A DNA stretch of 64,000 bases from Streptomyces capitiformicae (GTDB lineage Bacteria > Actinomycetota > Actinomycetes > Streptomycetales > Streptomycetaceae). Made by a program: the position numbers and the translations under genes. Below, piece after piece: positions 17,516 through 26,690 of this stretch; the first letter of the stretch is position 1; every line of letters starts with the position of its first letter. The notes below the pieces were generated by a model, which was given only the letters and a program-made list of their open reading frames with translations, was not told the DNA's origin and did not search any database. Where the stretch lies: the NCBI RefSeq assembly GCF_002214185.1, contig NZ_CP022161.1, positions 3,161,767 to 3,225,766 of the forward strand, written 5' to 3'.

Positions 17516-18370
17516 TCACGCCACCTCCGGCCGGTGTTCCGGCCCGGACACCGACAGCGCCGCCAGCGCCGACGCCACCGCATGGGAGGCGGACAGGTCC
17601 AGCCGGGCGCTGGTGCCGCGGGCCTTGTGGCGTACCTCGGCGGCGGCCAGCGTGAGGAGCTGCGGAAGCAGGTCGGTGCACCGCCGGGCGACCCAGCCCG
17701 TACCCGCCGTGGCCAGCCACCACAGGCTGGCACCGCGGGTGGGCACGGGGAACTCGGGCTCGGGGGAAGGGCCGGGCCCCGTCGCGATCCCCGTCTGCGC
17801 GAGCAGGGCGTGGAAGCGGACGGCGAGCTGCCGATGCCCCCGCTCGCCGGGGTGCAGCCGGTCGGCGCTCCACATCGCGCGGTCCGTCAGCCAGGCGCCC
17901 TCCGAGGCGTGCAGATGGACCGCCCCGTAGCGCTCGGACAGCGCGTGGACCACGGTGTTGACGGCCCGCTGCCGCCGGGCGAGCGGCCTGGCGAGCGCTC
18001 CGGGCAGGCCGAGCATGGCCCCGGGGTCGGGCAGACAGGCCGTGAGCAGCAGGGTCTCCCGCTCCCGGAAGGTCCGGTACACCCCGTCCAGGCGGGCGGC
18101 GACGGCGTGGATGTCGAAGGTGCAGCGCAGGGTGTCGTTGACGCCGATGACGACGGAGGCGATGTCCGGGCGGAGTTCGAGCGCGGCGGGCAGCTGCCGT
18201 TCCAGCACGTCGCGGGTCTGGGACCCGCTGAGGGCGAGGTTGGTGAAGTCCACGGCGGGGCCGAGCCCCTCGGCGAGCAGGGCGGCCCAGCCCCGCCAGC
18301 CTCCTCCGACCGGGTCGCCGACGCCTTCGGTGAGGGAGTCGCCGAGGGCCACGAAACGGAGGGGTCTCAT
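17516..18370 (-). CDS. SGNH/GDSL-family hydrolase (lipase/esterase-like)
   Basis: A 284-residue serine hydrolase of the SGNH fold. Block I is FVALGDSLTEG (nucleophile Ser about residue 12), block III GVND near 82, and block V SADRLHPGERGH supplies the Asp-His pair. No signal peptide is seen, so it should act in the cytoplasm on an ester such as an acyl or acetyl group. The ATG overlaps the stop of the upstream glycosyltransferase and has GGGAGG 7 nt before it. Operon position suggests it trims or deacylates the product of the two glycosyltransferases, which is inference. A Pro-rich linker near 200 separates a C-terminal extension beyond the SGNH fold. Confidence 0.85.
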   Translation of the reverse strand: MRPLRFVALGDSLTEGVGDPVGGGWRGWAALLAEGLGPAVDFTNLALSGSQTRDVLERQLPAALELRPDIASVVIGVNDTLRCTFDIHAVAARLDGVYRTFRERETLLLTACLPDPGAMLGLPGALARPLARRQRAVNTVVHALSERYGAVHLHASEGAWLTDRAMWSADRLHPGERGHRQLAVRFHALLAQTGIATGPGPSPEPEFPVPTRGASLWWLATAGTGWVARRCTDLLPQLLTLAAAEVRHKARGTSARLDLSASHAVASALAALSVSGPEHRPEVA

Positions 18371-19533
18371 CCGACGCCCTCCCATATCGAGCGGGCCGGG
18401 CGCCCGACGCTCGCGTCGTGCGCGGTGAGGAACGCGTCCACCGCGGTCTGCCAGCCGAAGCACTCGGCACGCGCGCGTGCCGCTTCCCTGCGCTCCCGCT
18501 CCGGGCGGTCCAGCAGGAGTTCGACGGCGTCTGCGAAGGACTCGCCGGTGTCCGCGGCCGTCGCCCCGGCCGAGCCGACGACCTCGGGCAGCGCGGACGA
18601 GGAGCTCGCCACCACCGGCGTGCCGCAGGCCATCGCCTCCAGCGCGGCGAGCCCGAACGTCTCGGCGGGGCCGGGCGCCAGGCACACATCGGCGGAGGCC
18701 TGCAGGCCGCCGAGCATGTCGCGGTCGGCCACATGCCCCAGGAAGGTCACCGGCAGCCCCTTGGCCCGCTGTTCGAGCCGGCCCCGCAGCGGCCCGTCCC
18801 CGGCCACCACCAGCACGGCCCGCTGTCCGCGCCGCAGCAGCGCCTCCAGCGCGTCGATCGCCGTACCGGGCCGCTTCTCCACCGACAGCCGGGAGCACAT
18901 CACCAGCAGAACCTCGTCCACGCGCGCGTGCCGCTCCCGCAGCGCCGGATCCCGCAACGCGGGGTCCCGCCCCTCCAGGTCGACGCCCAGCGGGGCCCGT
19001 ACGACGTTCCGGGCGCCGATCCGCACGAACTCCCGTTCCGCGAACTCCGTGGTGCACACCACCCGTGAATAGGTGTGGGCCGTACGGACGTTGAGGGCGT
19101 CGGCGGTCCGCCGGGCCATCGCCTCGGACAGCCCCCAGGTGCGCAGCACACCGTCGGCGGTCTCGTGCGAGACCATCACGGCTGGCACCCTGGCCCGGCG
19201 CGCCCAGGCCCCGGTCCAGCGCAGCGTGGTGCGGTCGGAGACCTCCAGGCGGTCGGGCTCCAGCGACTCCAGGAGCCTGGCCACCCGCCGCTTGTCCACG
19301 AGGACCCGGTAGCCGCCGGTGCCGGGCAGCAGCGGGCCGGGCAGGGTGATGATCCGCCCCTGCTCGGTCTCGCGGTCGGTGTGGCGCTCACCGGGGACGA
19401 CCAGCACCGGCTCGTGCCCGGCCGCCTTGAACCCCTTGCCCAGCTCGCGCAGCGCGGTGCGCAGCCCGCCCGAGGCGGGCGCCACGAAGTTGGCGAGGCG
19501 CACGATCCGCAGGCCGTCGGTCCGCCGACTCAT
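18367..19533 (-). CDS. GT4-family glycosyltransferase (second of pair)
   Basis: A 388-residue retaining GT-B glycosyltransferase of the GT4 family. The acceptor-side N-terminus carries FVAPASGGLRTALRELGKGF. The donor-side half has VMCSRLSVEKRPGTAI and the E-x7-E motif in ETFGLAALEAMACGTPVV (about 310-327), which binds a nucleotide-sugar. The ATG overlaps the stop of the upstream glycosyltransferase by 4 nt. Similar proteins transfer mannose to lipid or sugar acceptors, but donor and acceptor cannot be read here. Confidence 0.9.
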   Translation of the reverse strand: MSRRTDGLRIVRLANFVAPASGGLRTALRELGKGFKAAGHEPVLVVPGERHTDRETEQGRIITLPGPLLPGTGGYRVLVDKRRVARLLESLEPDRLEVSDRTTLRWTGAWARRARVPAVMVSHETADGVLRTWGLSEAMARRTADALNVRTAHTYSRVVCTTEFAEREFVRIGARNVVRAPLGVDLEGRDPALRDPALRERHARVDEVLLVMCSRLSVEKRPGTAIDALEALLRRGQRAVLVVAGDGPLRGRLEQRAKGLPVTFLGHVADRDMLGGLQASADVCLAPGPAETFGLAALEAMACGTPVVASSSSALPEVVGSAGATAADTGESFADAVELLLDRPERERREAARARAECFGWQTAVDAFLTAHDASVGRPARSIWEGVG

Positions 19534-20660
19534 GCCGCCACCACCGTCCGCGCGGCCAGCACATCGGCGTAGTGCCCGATGAGCTGATCGCCGACGGCCG
19601 CCCAGGTGCGGCCCTCGACCATGGCCCGGCCGGCGGCCCCGTACGCGGCCCGCAGCGCCGGATCGGCGGCCAGCGAACACACGGCGTCCCGTACGGCGGC
19701 AGCGTCGCGCGGCGGCACCAGAAGCCCGGTACGGCCGTGGGCCACAAGGTCCAGCGGGCCGCCGGCGGCGGGGGCGACGACGGGCACGCCGCTCGCCATG
19801 GCCTCCTGGACGGTCTGGCAGAAGGTCTCGAACGGGCCGGTGTGGGCGAAGACGTCCAGCGAGGCGAAGATGCGGGCGAGATCGTCGCCGGTGCGGCGGC
19901 CCAGGAAGACGGCGCCCGGCAGGGTCTCGCGCAACCCGGGTTCGCTGGGCCCGTCGCCCACGACGACGACGCGCACACCGTCCAGACCGCACACCCCGGC
20001 CAGCAGTTCGACCTGCTTCTCCGGGGCGAGGCGGCCGACGTAGCCGACGATCAGCTCGCCATCCGGGGCCAGCTCGCGGCGCAGTGCCTCGTCGCGCAGG
20101 TCGGGGCGGAAGCGGACGGTGTCGACGCCGCGTGGCCACAGGCTGACCCGGGGCACGCCGTGGGCCTCCAGGTCGCGCAGGGCCACGGTGGAGGGGGCGA
20201 GGGTGCGGTCGGCGGCGGCGTGCACGGAGCGGATGCGCCGCCAGGCCGCCGCCTCACCGGCGTGCACGTAGGTGCGGGCGTAGCCGGCGAGGTCGGTCTG
20301 GTAGATGGCGACGGCGGGGATGCCGAGGCGCGCGGCGGCCGCCATGCCGCGCACACCGAGGACGAAGGGGCTGGCCAGGTGGACGATGTCGGCCCGGTGT
20401 TCGACGATCGCCGCGGCGACTCTGCGGCTGGGCAGGGCGACGCGGACCTGGGGGTAGCCCGGGAGCGGAAGGGAGGGCACGCGGACGACGGGGCACGGCG
20501 CCTGAAGATCGGCTGCGGCTCCGACGCCGGAGGCGGTGGTCGGGGCCACGACGAGCGGGGCGTGACCGCGTGCGACAAGGTGCCGCGCGGTCTGCAGGGC
20601 GCAGTGGGCCACGCCGTTCACATCGGGGGGAAAGGACTCGGTCACTATGACGACACGCAT
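19530..20660 (-). CDS. GT4-family glycosyltransferase (first of pair), mannosyltransferase-like
   Basis: A 376-residue GT-B enzyme. The N-terminus RVVIVTESFPPDVNGVAHCA is the usual opening of the actinobacterial alpha-mannosyltransferase (PimB/MgtA-like) group. VGYVGRLAPEKQVELL lies near 205 and the E-x7-E motif ETFCQTVQEAMASGVPVV near 290. It begins the operon with the second glycosyltransferase and SGNH hydrolase; all junctions are 4-nt overlaps. A mannosylated glycolipid product is plausible from family resemblance, but not shown. Confidence 0.9.
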   Translation of the reverse strand: MRVVIVTESFPPDVNGVAHCALQTARHLVARGHAPLVVAPTTASGVGAAADLQAPCPVVRVPSLPLPGYPQVRVALPSRRVAAAIVEHRADIVHLASPFVLGVRGMAAAARLGIPAVAIYQTDLAGYARTYVHAGEAAAWRRIRSVHAAADRTLAPSTVALRDLEAHGVPRVSLWPRGVDTVRFRPDLRDEALRRELAPDGELIVGYVGRLAPEKQVELLAGVCGLDGVRVVVVGDGPSEPGLRETLPGAVFLGRRTGDDLARIFASLDVFAHTGPFETFCQTVQEAMASGVPVVAPAAGGPLDLVAHGRTGLLVPPRDAAAVRDAVCSLAADPALRAAYGAAGRAMVEGRTWAAVGDQLIGHYADVLAARTVVAA

Positions 20661-20799
20661 ACGGGTGTTGTCGTCGTGCTGGACGTGGCCGCGTCAACGT
20701 GGATCTTTCCGGGCGGGGAACGTCCCATGAGCGTTGCGCTGCACACCTGTCCGGGTCAGCCCGCGTCCATGCCCTCCTGACCTCCGAGTCGCCTGGTGT

Positions 20800-22218
20800 T
20801 CACATTGCGGGCATGTCAGGTCCGATACGGCTGCGTACGGCTGTCTGGACCTCGGCCTCCTCGGCGGGGTCCGCGGCCAGGCGGCGGAGCTGGTCGACGA
20901 CGCGGGCGTCACCTGTCTCGGCGTGCCGGGCGGCGATCTCGCGGGTGGTCTCCTCGCAGTCCCAGAGGCACTCGACGGCGAAGCCGGCCGGGAAGGAGGG
21001 GTCGGTCGCGGCGAGCGCACGGGCGGCGCGGCCACGTAGGTGGGAGGAGGCGGTCTCGCGGTAGATGTGGCGCAGCACGGGGGCGGCACAGACGATGCCG
21101 AGCCGTCCGGTGCCGTCGACGAGGGTCCACAGGGTCGGCGCGTCGGGGCCTTCGCCCCGTACGGCCTCCCGCAATGCGCCCAGCACCAGATCGCTGTCCT
21201 TGGTGCCGCCCCGACAGGCGAGCATGCGCCCGGCGGCCGCGCCCAGCGCGTCCGGCCGGTGCACCCAGCCGCGGGCTCGGTCGACGGCGGCCATACTGCG
21301 CATCCGTTCGAACGCGTCCACGGCGGCGTCCACGACCATTGTCGTGCCATCGGTCACCGCGCCCTCGATCAGGTCGAGGGCTTCGGGATCGTTGCCGTCG
21401 GCGAGGTAGCGCAGGGCGGTACAGCGGGCGCCGTCGTCGCCGGACCGGGCGGCCTCCAGGATCTCCGGCCGGTCCTCGGGTGCCGCGACGGCCGCGAGAC
21501 ACCGGGCGGCCGGCACATGGAGCACGGCTCCCCGTTCGATGCCCTGTTGGGCCCACTCGAACACGGCGCTGACGCTCCACCCCGGCCGGGGCCCGCTCGG
21601 TCGCATCTGCCGCTGCCAGCGGTCGAAGGACCCGGCCTCCTGCGCAGCACGCACGCGTGTGGCGATCGCTTCGCGGGGGTCCTCGGCCCACAGCCGCCAG
21701 GGCCGGGGCTCGAAGGCGTCCCGGACGACGGCGGCGAGTTCGGCCTCGCCCTCGGGATCGGTGGTGAAGCGGGCCAGGACGGGTTCGGCGAGGGCCCGTA
21801 GCCCTTCGTCGTCGTCCCTGAGGGCCAGCTCGTCCAGAGCCCAGGCCCAGCTGGTGCCCACGGCGGCGTACCTGCGCAATAGTTCGAGCGCGTCCCGCCT
21901 GCCGTATGAGGCGAGGTGCCCGAGGACCGCGAGGGCGAGTCCGGTGCGTGACTCGCAGGTGTCGAGCACGTCCTCGGCGTCGAAGAGGTGCCGCTCAATC
22001 TCGTCGAGCTCGCCACTCAGGTCGAGGTAGAGCCGGGCGTAGTACAGGGAGCGGTTCTCCACCTGCCAGTCGTGGCGGGGGTCGCTCAGCACACAGTGGT
22101 TCAGCGCCGCGAGCGCCTCGGCCCGCGGGGCGGTGAGCGCGTGCAGCGTGCCGTCGCCGCGGCCTCGCTGCAGCAGGCCGAGCAGCGTACCGCTGGGCGC
22201 TATGACCGGTTCGAACAT
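20800..22218 (-). CDS. HEAT-repeat-like protein of unknown function
   Basis: A 472-residue soluble helical-repeat protein. Helix pairs recur from about 230 onward (RCLAAVAAPEDRPEILEAAR, RCTALRYLADGNDPEALDLI, RGRAARALAATDPSFPAGFA), as in HEAT/PBS-lyase scaffolds. The ATG at 22218 is chosen because GAGG lies 9 nt upstream; a GTG at 22233 is in frame but has no site. No catalytic residues are evident. It probably mediates protein contacts. Gene neighbours give no further clue. Confidence 0.78.
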   Translation of the reverse strand: MFEPVIAPSGTLLGLLQRGRGDGTLHALTAPRAEALAALNHCVLSDPRHDWQVENRSLYYARLYLDLSGELDEIERHLFDAEDVLDTCESRTGLALAVLGHLASYGRRDALELLRRYAAVGTSWAWALDELALRDDDEGLRALAEPVLARFTTDPEGEAELAAVVRDAFEPRPWRLWAEDPREAIATRVRAAQEAGSFDRWQRQMRPSGPRPGWSVSAVFEWAQQGIERGAVLHVPAARCLAAVAAPEDRPEILEAARSGDDGARCTALRYLADGNDPEALDLIEGAVTDGTTMVVDAAVDAFERMRSMAAVDRARGWVHRPDALGAAAGRMLACRGGTKDSDLVLGALREAVRGEGPDAPTLWTLVDGTGRLGIVCAAPVLRHIYRETASSHLRGRAARALAATDPSFPAGFAVECLWDCEETTREIAARHAETGDARVVDQLRRLAADPAEEAEVQTAVRSRIGPDMPAM

Positions 22219-22519
22219 GGGAAACAGCCTCACATCAAGCGTCGACGCAACCGGGATCTTGCTTTACCTGGCCGCGTGACAACACGTCGGGGCGCCCGCC
22301 GTTTCCTGCTTGCTGTAGACCATTTTCCTCTGCCTCTCGTCAGTGGCCCATGCGGACCGCATCACGGTCCACGTGGTGCGGCAACACCTGCCCAGCCATC
22401 GCGTCCGTGAATCACGACGTCATGATGACCCGGCGGTTCTTCCTGCCGCGACCGAAATTTCCGGCGGCCCTGTACCGCCTCCCCCGTATCTGTTGTTTTT
22501 CCTGGTCAGAACATGTGGA
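22219..22519. other. Intergenic region without a recognised gene
   Basis: About 300 bp between the HEAT-repeat gene and the ankyrin gene, both on the minus strand. It is somewhat less GC-rich than its surroundings (AT-richer stretches near 22315-22335 and 22480-22510). I see no convincing reading frame, RNA or promoter pair, though the HEAT gene promoter must lie here. Confidence 0.5.
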
Positions 22520-22912
22520 TCAGTGTGCGCCGAACAGTTCGAGCAGTTCGGTCTTGCCGAACATCCGGGCGGTGTCGACCGCGTTCGGCGTGCCCGCGAG
22601 CGGGTCGGCCCCGCCCGCCAGGAGAACCCGGATGACCCCTTCCTCGCCCTTGAAAACCGCCCCGGCGAGGGGAGTCTGGCCTCGGTCGTTGACGCGGTCG
22701 GCCTCGCCGCCACGCGCCAGGAGTTCCTGGACGGCGTCGGCGTGACCGTGGTAGGCGGCGAGCATCACGAGCGAGTCGCCGCGGTCGTTGGTGAGGTTGG
22801 CCGGAACACCCGCGTCCACATATGCCACGAGCGCCTCGGTCTCGCCCCGCCGGGCCAGATCGAAGATCTTGGTCGCCAGCTCCACGACCTCGGAGTCGGG
22901 GGCTTCGCTCAT
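22520..22912 (-). CDS. Ankyrin-repeat protein
   Basis: A 130-residue protein made almost entirely of ankyrin repeats: DRGDSLVMLAAYHGHADAVQ, then DRGQTPLAGAVFKGEEGVIR, then a degenerate third at PNAVDTARMFGKTELL. The ATG at 22912 is preferred over a GTG at 22924 because GAGG precedes it. There is no secretion signal. Such short bacterial ankyrin proteins serve as binding adaptors; the partner is unknown. Confidence 0.9.
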   Translation of the reverse strand: MSEAPDSEVVELATKIFDLARRGETEALVAYVDAGVPANLTNDRGDSLVMLAAYHGHADAVQELLARGGEADRVNDRGQTPLAGAVFKGEEGVIRVLLAGGADPLAGTPNAVDTARMFGKTELLELFGAH

Positions 22913-23100
22913 CGCCGGGACCACCTCTCACTACGCGCCGTACGCTCCAGAAGCAATCGCCAGAGTACTGGCTCCTCGCGCACTTGAGCGGTGACGGCCG
23001 AGGCAAAGATCACATCGAGCCGGGCCGGACGCAACAGCCCAGCCCGTACGGCGCAACAAGGACTCAGCCACTCAGGTGAAACAAGCCGAATTTCACCCAA

Positions 23101-23127
23101 TTGCACCTTTAATCATATGGATACATG
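23101..23127 (+). promoter_or_regulatory. AT-rich candidate promoter of smeA-sffA
   Basis: An AT-rich island (23099-23127) upstream of smeA has a -35-like TTGCAC (23101-23106) and a -10-like TACATG (23122-23127) spaced by only 15 bp. The operon is known in S. coelicolor to be switched on during sporulation, so a non-housekeeping factor may read it. The exact boxes are uncertain. Confidence 0.3.
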
Positions 23128-23181
23128 CGGTGACCCTGGAAGAACTCATGGTGACTGTCCCCACCAACCAGGAGAGCCCGC

Positions 23182-23376
23182 ATGATCCTCAATATCTCCG
23201 GCGTCGTCCTGCTCGGCGTCATCGTCTTCCTGTTCTTCCGCAAGGACGGCCTCAAGGCCTCGCACTGCATCGTCGTCACGCTGTTCGGCTTCTACCTCGC
23301 CAGTACGGGCATCGCCCCGAGCATCACGGCGGGCGGCGAGAGCCTCGCGAGCCTCCTCGGCGGGATCAAGTTCTGA
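23182..23376 (+). CDS. smeA: SmeA small sporulation membrane protein
   Basis: A 64-residue protein with two hydrophobic segments (about 6-20 and 27-43) joined by a short basic loop RKDGLKAS. Size, sequence and position directly before an SffA-type FtsK/SpoIIIE-like gene match S. coelicolor SmeA. That protein localises to sporulation septa and brings SffA there; loss of the pair disturbs chromosome segregation and spore maturation. AGGAG lies 7 nt before the ATG. The identification rests on recognition of the pair and its context. Confidence 0.85.
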   Translation: MILNISGVVLLGVIVFLFFRKDGLKASHCIVVTLFGFYLASTGIAPSITAGGESLASLLGGIKF

Positions 23377-23413
23377 CCCCGTACCCATCCGTACGCACCT
23401 CCAGGAGACAGCC

Positions 23414-24973
23414 GTGGCCCGGGTCACTCTCCCCCGCATTCTGAGCAGCGGCAGCACGCACCTCACCAGGAGCCGGGAGCTGGCCCGGACGGCGGCCGAC
23501 GGCGCCACCGACGTCCTCCATCCGCTGATCACGATCGCCCGTGGACTGCGCCGGCTGGCCGCGGCCGGGCGGCGCAGGTGGGCCGAGACCCCGAAGGACC
23601 GGCGCGGGTCACTGCTGTTCCTGGCGGCCTCGATGCTCCTGGTCGTGACCCTGGTGCCGTACGGACCACTGCTCGCCGTCATCGCGCTGATGGCGGCGGC
23701 AGCCTGGTCGGGCCGTGAGCGCGGCGCCCAGGAGGCCGGCCCGGACGAATCCCAGACCCAGCGTCTTCGCTCCCTCTACGAGGCCTTGGTGCCGTACTTC
23801 TCGGCCGCCGAGGACCCCGACCCGCTCTTCTCACACGGCGGCGCCTGGGACAAGGCCTTCCCCACCTACGCCTTCGACGGCACCGGCCGCGTCTCACACC
23901 TGCTGATCCGCTACCCGGCGTACTTCACCGACGGCGAGCCCGAGGCCCGCGCCCGCATCGAACACCTGCTGCACACCAAGGCGGGTCGCGGCCGGGAGTA
24001 CCGCTTCACCTGGGACGAGGAGGACAACGAACTCACCGTCACCGTCCTCGCCCCGCTCGCCACCGACATCGCCGCCCAGCACTTCGTGACGGCACCGGGC
24101 GAGACGGTCATCGGCTTCACCGACGCGGCCCACGTACAGCGCACCCTCCCTCTCTCCTTCGAAGAGGGGACACGCGACGTACCGCCGGTCGTCTGGCGCA
24201 CCGGCGTCCGCTCCACCGAGCCCCATCTGCTGGCCGTGGGCCAGCCGGGCAGCGGTACGACGACCCTGTTGCGCTCCATCGCCCTCCAGGCTCTGCGGGA
24301 CGGCGACGTCGTCATCGTCGACGGCGGGGGCAGCGGTGACTACGCCTGTCTGAGCGGCCGGGACGGGGTCCTGGCCGTGGAGTGCGGCCTCTCCGGGGCC
24401 CTGGCGGGCCTGGAGTGGGCGTCTCAGGAGACCGAGCGCCGCCTCATCGCCACGAACCGGGCCCGCCAGGCCGGCGACCCACCACCGGACGACATCAAAC
24501 GCCCGCTCTGGCTCCTGCTGGACCGCCCGAGCGCGCTGGCCGACCTCGCCGCCGCCGACGGCCGCCCCGACCCGCAGTCCCTCCTCCAGGTCCCCCTCCG
24601 CCACGGCCGCGCCGCCAACGTCACGGTCGCCGTGGCCGAACAGTTCGACCACCTGGACACCCTCACGGACGCGGTACGCCAGCACACCCGGGCCCGAGTG
24701 GTCCTCGGCCCCGCCACTCCAGACCAACTCACCGCGTTCCTGGGCGCCCCGCCTCCCACGACCCCCACCCCTGACGCCCCACCCGGACGCGGCTATGCCC
24801 GCCTGGGCACCGGTCCCGTCCTCCGCGTCCAGGTACCGGCCACGCCGGACCCCTACGACGACGACACCGACGAAGCCCACCGCCAAGCGGTCCTGTCCCT
24901 CTTCCCACCGCACACGACTCCGGCGGACTCGACCATGGCGAAGACAGCGGTAGCGGAACAGCCGGGCGCCTGA
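23414..24973 (+). CDS. sffA: SffA FtsK/SpoIIIE-like septal protein with degenerate Walker A
   Basis: A 519-residue membrane-anchored protein partnering SmeA at sporulation septa. Two adjacent hydrophobic helices lie at about 75-105. The P-loop-like segment near 275 reads VGQPGSGTTTLLRS: Thr replaces the invariant Lys of Walker A. The second acidic motif region is DGDVVIVDGGGSG, and RPLWLLLD near 360 may stand for a Walker B. The fold follows FtsK/TraB DNA translocases, but weak nucleotide binding would be expected without the Lys. The GTG has AGGAG 6 nt upstream and follows smeA by 37 bp, so both form one operon. Septal targeting is known for the S. coelicolor homologue; pump activity is uncertain. 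Confidence 0.85.
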   Translation: MARVTLPRILSSGSTHLTRSRELARTAADGATDVLHPLITIARGLRRLAAAGRRRWAETPKDRRGSLLFLAASMLLVVTLVPYGPLLAVIALMAAAAWSGRERGAQEAGPDESQTQRLRSLYEALVPYFSAAEDPDPLFSHGGAWDKAFPTYAFDGTGRVSHLLIRYPAYFTDGEPEARARIEHLLHTKAGRGREYRFTWDEEDNELTVTVLAPLATDIAAQHFVTAPGETVIGFTDAAHVQRTLPLSFEEGTRDVPPVVWRTGVRSTEPHLLAVGQPGSGTTTLLRSIALQALRDGDVVIVDGGGSGDYACLSGRDGVLAVECGLSGALAGLEWASQETERRLIATNRARQAGDPPPDDIKRPLWLLLDRPSALADLAAADGRPDPQSLLQVPLRHGRAANVTVAVAEQFDHLDTLTDAVRQHTRARVVLGPATPDQLTAFLGAPPPTTPTPDAPPGRGYARLGTGPVLRVQVPATPDPYDDDTDEAHRQAVLSLFPPHTTPADSTMAKTAVAEQPGA

Positions 24974-24989
24974 CAGCTCGGGGGTTCAC

Positions 24990-25045
24990 GTCATAGCGCG
25001 ACTGCGGCCAGTACATGGCTGATCGCGCAGTTCCCCGCGCCTCTT
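24990..25045 (+). repeat. Dispersed intergenic repeat, copy C (partial)
   Basis: A shortened copy of the repeat family between the convergent sffA and MocR-type genes: GGCTGATCGCGCAGTTCCCC followed by GCGCCTCTTACGAG, preceded by a CTGCGGCC part. It matches the same half of the copies at 30240 and 44244. Confidence 0.65.
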
Positions 25046-25089
25046 ACGAGGCACACCCCACCCCGGTGCCGAACACGGCAAGCGGCACG

Positions 25090-26589
25090 TCACGCCACGA
25101 ACGTCCTCGGCGTCTCGTTCCCGCCCGCTCCCCCGTTCCGCACCAGCCGCGCCGCCGCCGCCAACCGCAGTGCCGCCTCGTCCGCGACCGCACCCCCCAC
25201 AGTGAACGGCAGCCGCACATACCCCTCGAACGCCCCGTCCACCCCGAACCGAGGCCCCGACGGCACCCGGATACCGACCCGCTCGCCCATTTCCGCGAGC
25301 CGCGACCCCGACAGCCCCCCGGTCCGGGCCCACAACGTCAGCCCACCCCGAGGCTCGGAGAACTCCCAGTCCGGCAGCTCCCGACGCACGGCGGCGACCA
25401 ACGCGTCCCGGTTCTCCCGCGCCTGCTCCCGCCGAATCCCGACGGCCTGCTCCCAACCCCCCGTACTCATCAGCCAGTTCACGGCCAACTGCTCCAGCAC
25501 CGGCGTCCCCAGATCGGCGTACGCCCGCGCCGCGACCAGACTCCGGATCACCTCGGGCGCGGCCCGCACCCATCCGATCCGCATCCCCGCCCAGAACGCC
25601 TTGCTGGCCGACCCGACCGTGATGACCGTGGACCCCGCCGGATCGAACGCACAGACCGGCCGGGGCATCTCCACCTCCGGGTCCAGATGCAGCTCGCTCA
25701 TGGTCTCGTCGGTGACGAGCACGGTCCCGGCGGCCCGGGCCGCGTCGACGAGCCCCCGTCGCCGGTCCTCGTCGGCGAGCGCGCCGGTCGGGTTGTGGAA
25801 GTCGGCGACGACGTAGGCGAGCCGCGGCGCCGCGTCCCGCAGGACCTGCCGCCAGCGGTCCATGTCCCACCCGGCGAGCCCCTCCGCCATGGCGACCGGC
25901 ACCAGTCGGGCCCCGGCCTCCCGCATCAGCTGAAGGATGTTGGCGTACGACGGCGACTCCACGGCGATCCGCTCACCACGTCCCGCGAAGAGGTGACAGA
26001 TGGCGTCCATGGCACCCATGGCCCCGGTGGTCACCATGATCTGCTCGGGCATGGTCGGGATCCCGCGCGCGGTGTAGCGCTCGGCGAGCATCGAGCGGAG
26101 CGCGGGCAGCCCGGCCGGGTAGTCGCCGTGTGTGTGGGCGTACGGCGGCAGTTCCTCCAACGCGCCCTGCACGGCCCGGGTCAGCCAGGGTTCGGGCGCG
26201 GGCAGGGCCGCGCAGCCCAGGTCGATCATCGAGCCGAGCGCCTCGGGCGGCAGCGGTTCCAGCCCCCGCGAGGGAAGCGGCTTGCCCGCCGGCACGGCGG
26301 TCCAGCTGCCCGCTCCCCGGCGGGACTCCAGGAACCCCTCCGTGCGCAGGGCCTCGTACGCCGCCGCGACGGTCGTACGGCTGACGGACAGGGACAGGGC
26401 CAGTTCGCGCTCGGCGGGCAGTCGGGCGGCCACGGGCACACGACCCTCCAGGACCAGCAGCCGTACACCGTCGGCGAGGGCGCGATAGGCGGGCGGACGC
26501 TTGCTGCCGGGCCCATTGGGGCGGTCCTGCTGGGAGTTGAGCATGCGGGCGAGCTGCGCGGCCCCCACCGCCGAAGTCCACTGAGACAC
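25090..26589 (-). CDS. MocR-family PLP-binding regulator, YczR-like
   Basis: A 499-residue fusion of a GntR winged helix (about 35-105, with LPAERELALSLSVSRTTVAAAYE) and a fold-type I aminotransferase domain (about 130-490). PLP-site features are visible: DFHNPTGAL, VTDETMSELHLD and GSASKAFWAGMRIGW with the Schiff-base Lys. GTG at 26589 is taken as start because the upstream codons lie in the shared promoter and an AAGGTGG is suitably placed. It is divergent from yczE, the pairing described for YczR-type regulators, so it very likely controls that gene. Confidence 0.88.
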   Translation of the reverse strand: MSQWTSAVGAAQLARMLNSQQDRPNGPGSKRPPAYRALADGVRLLVLEGRVPVAARLPAERELALSLSVSRTTVAAAYEALRTEGFLESRRGAGSWTAVPAGKPLPSRGLEPLPPEALGSMIDLGCAALPAPEPWLTRAVQGALEELPPYAHTHGDYPAGLPALRSMLAERYTARGIPTMPEQIMVTTGAMGAMDAICHLFAGRGERIAVESPSYANILQLMREAGARLVPVAMAEGLAGWDMDRWRQVLRDAAPRLAYVVADFHNPTGALADEDRRRGLVDAARAAGTVLVTDETMSELHLDPEVEMPRPVCAFDPAGSTVITVGSASKAFWAGMRIGWVRAAPEVIRSLVAARAYADLGTPVLEQLAVNWLMSTGGWEQAVGIRREQARENRDALVAAVRRELPDWEFSEPRGGLTLWARTGGLSGSRLAEMGERVGIRVPSGPRFGVDGAFEGYVRLPFTVGGAVADEAALRLAAAARLVRNGGAGGNETPRTFVA

Positions 26590-26690
26590 GATTTCCAGTC
26601 CACCTTCCCCGGATTGGCCATGGATGGAGCCACCCCTCAAGCCACAGGGTGACATGAGTCAGGCCACTGTCACCACAGGGGGGTAATCTC

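Noticed and set aside
25090..26589. Plain aminotransferase
   Set aside because: A GntR winged helix precedes the aminotransferase fold and the gene faces yczE, so a MocR-type regulator is the better call.
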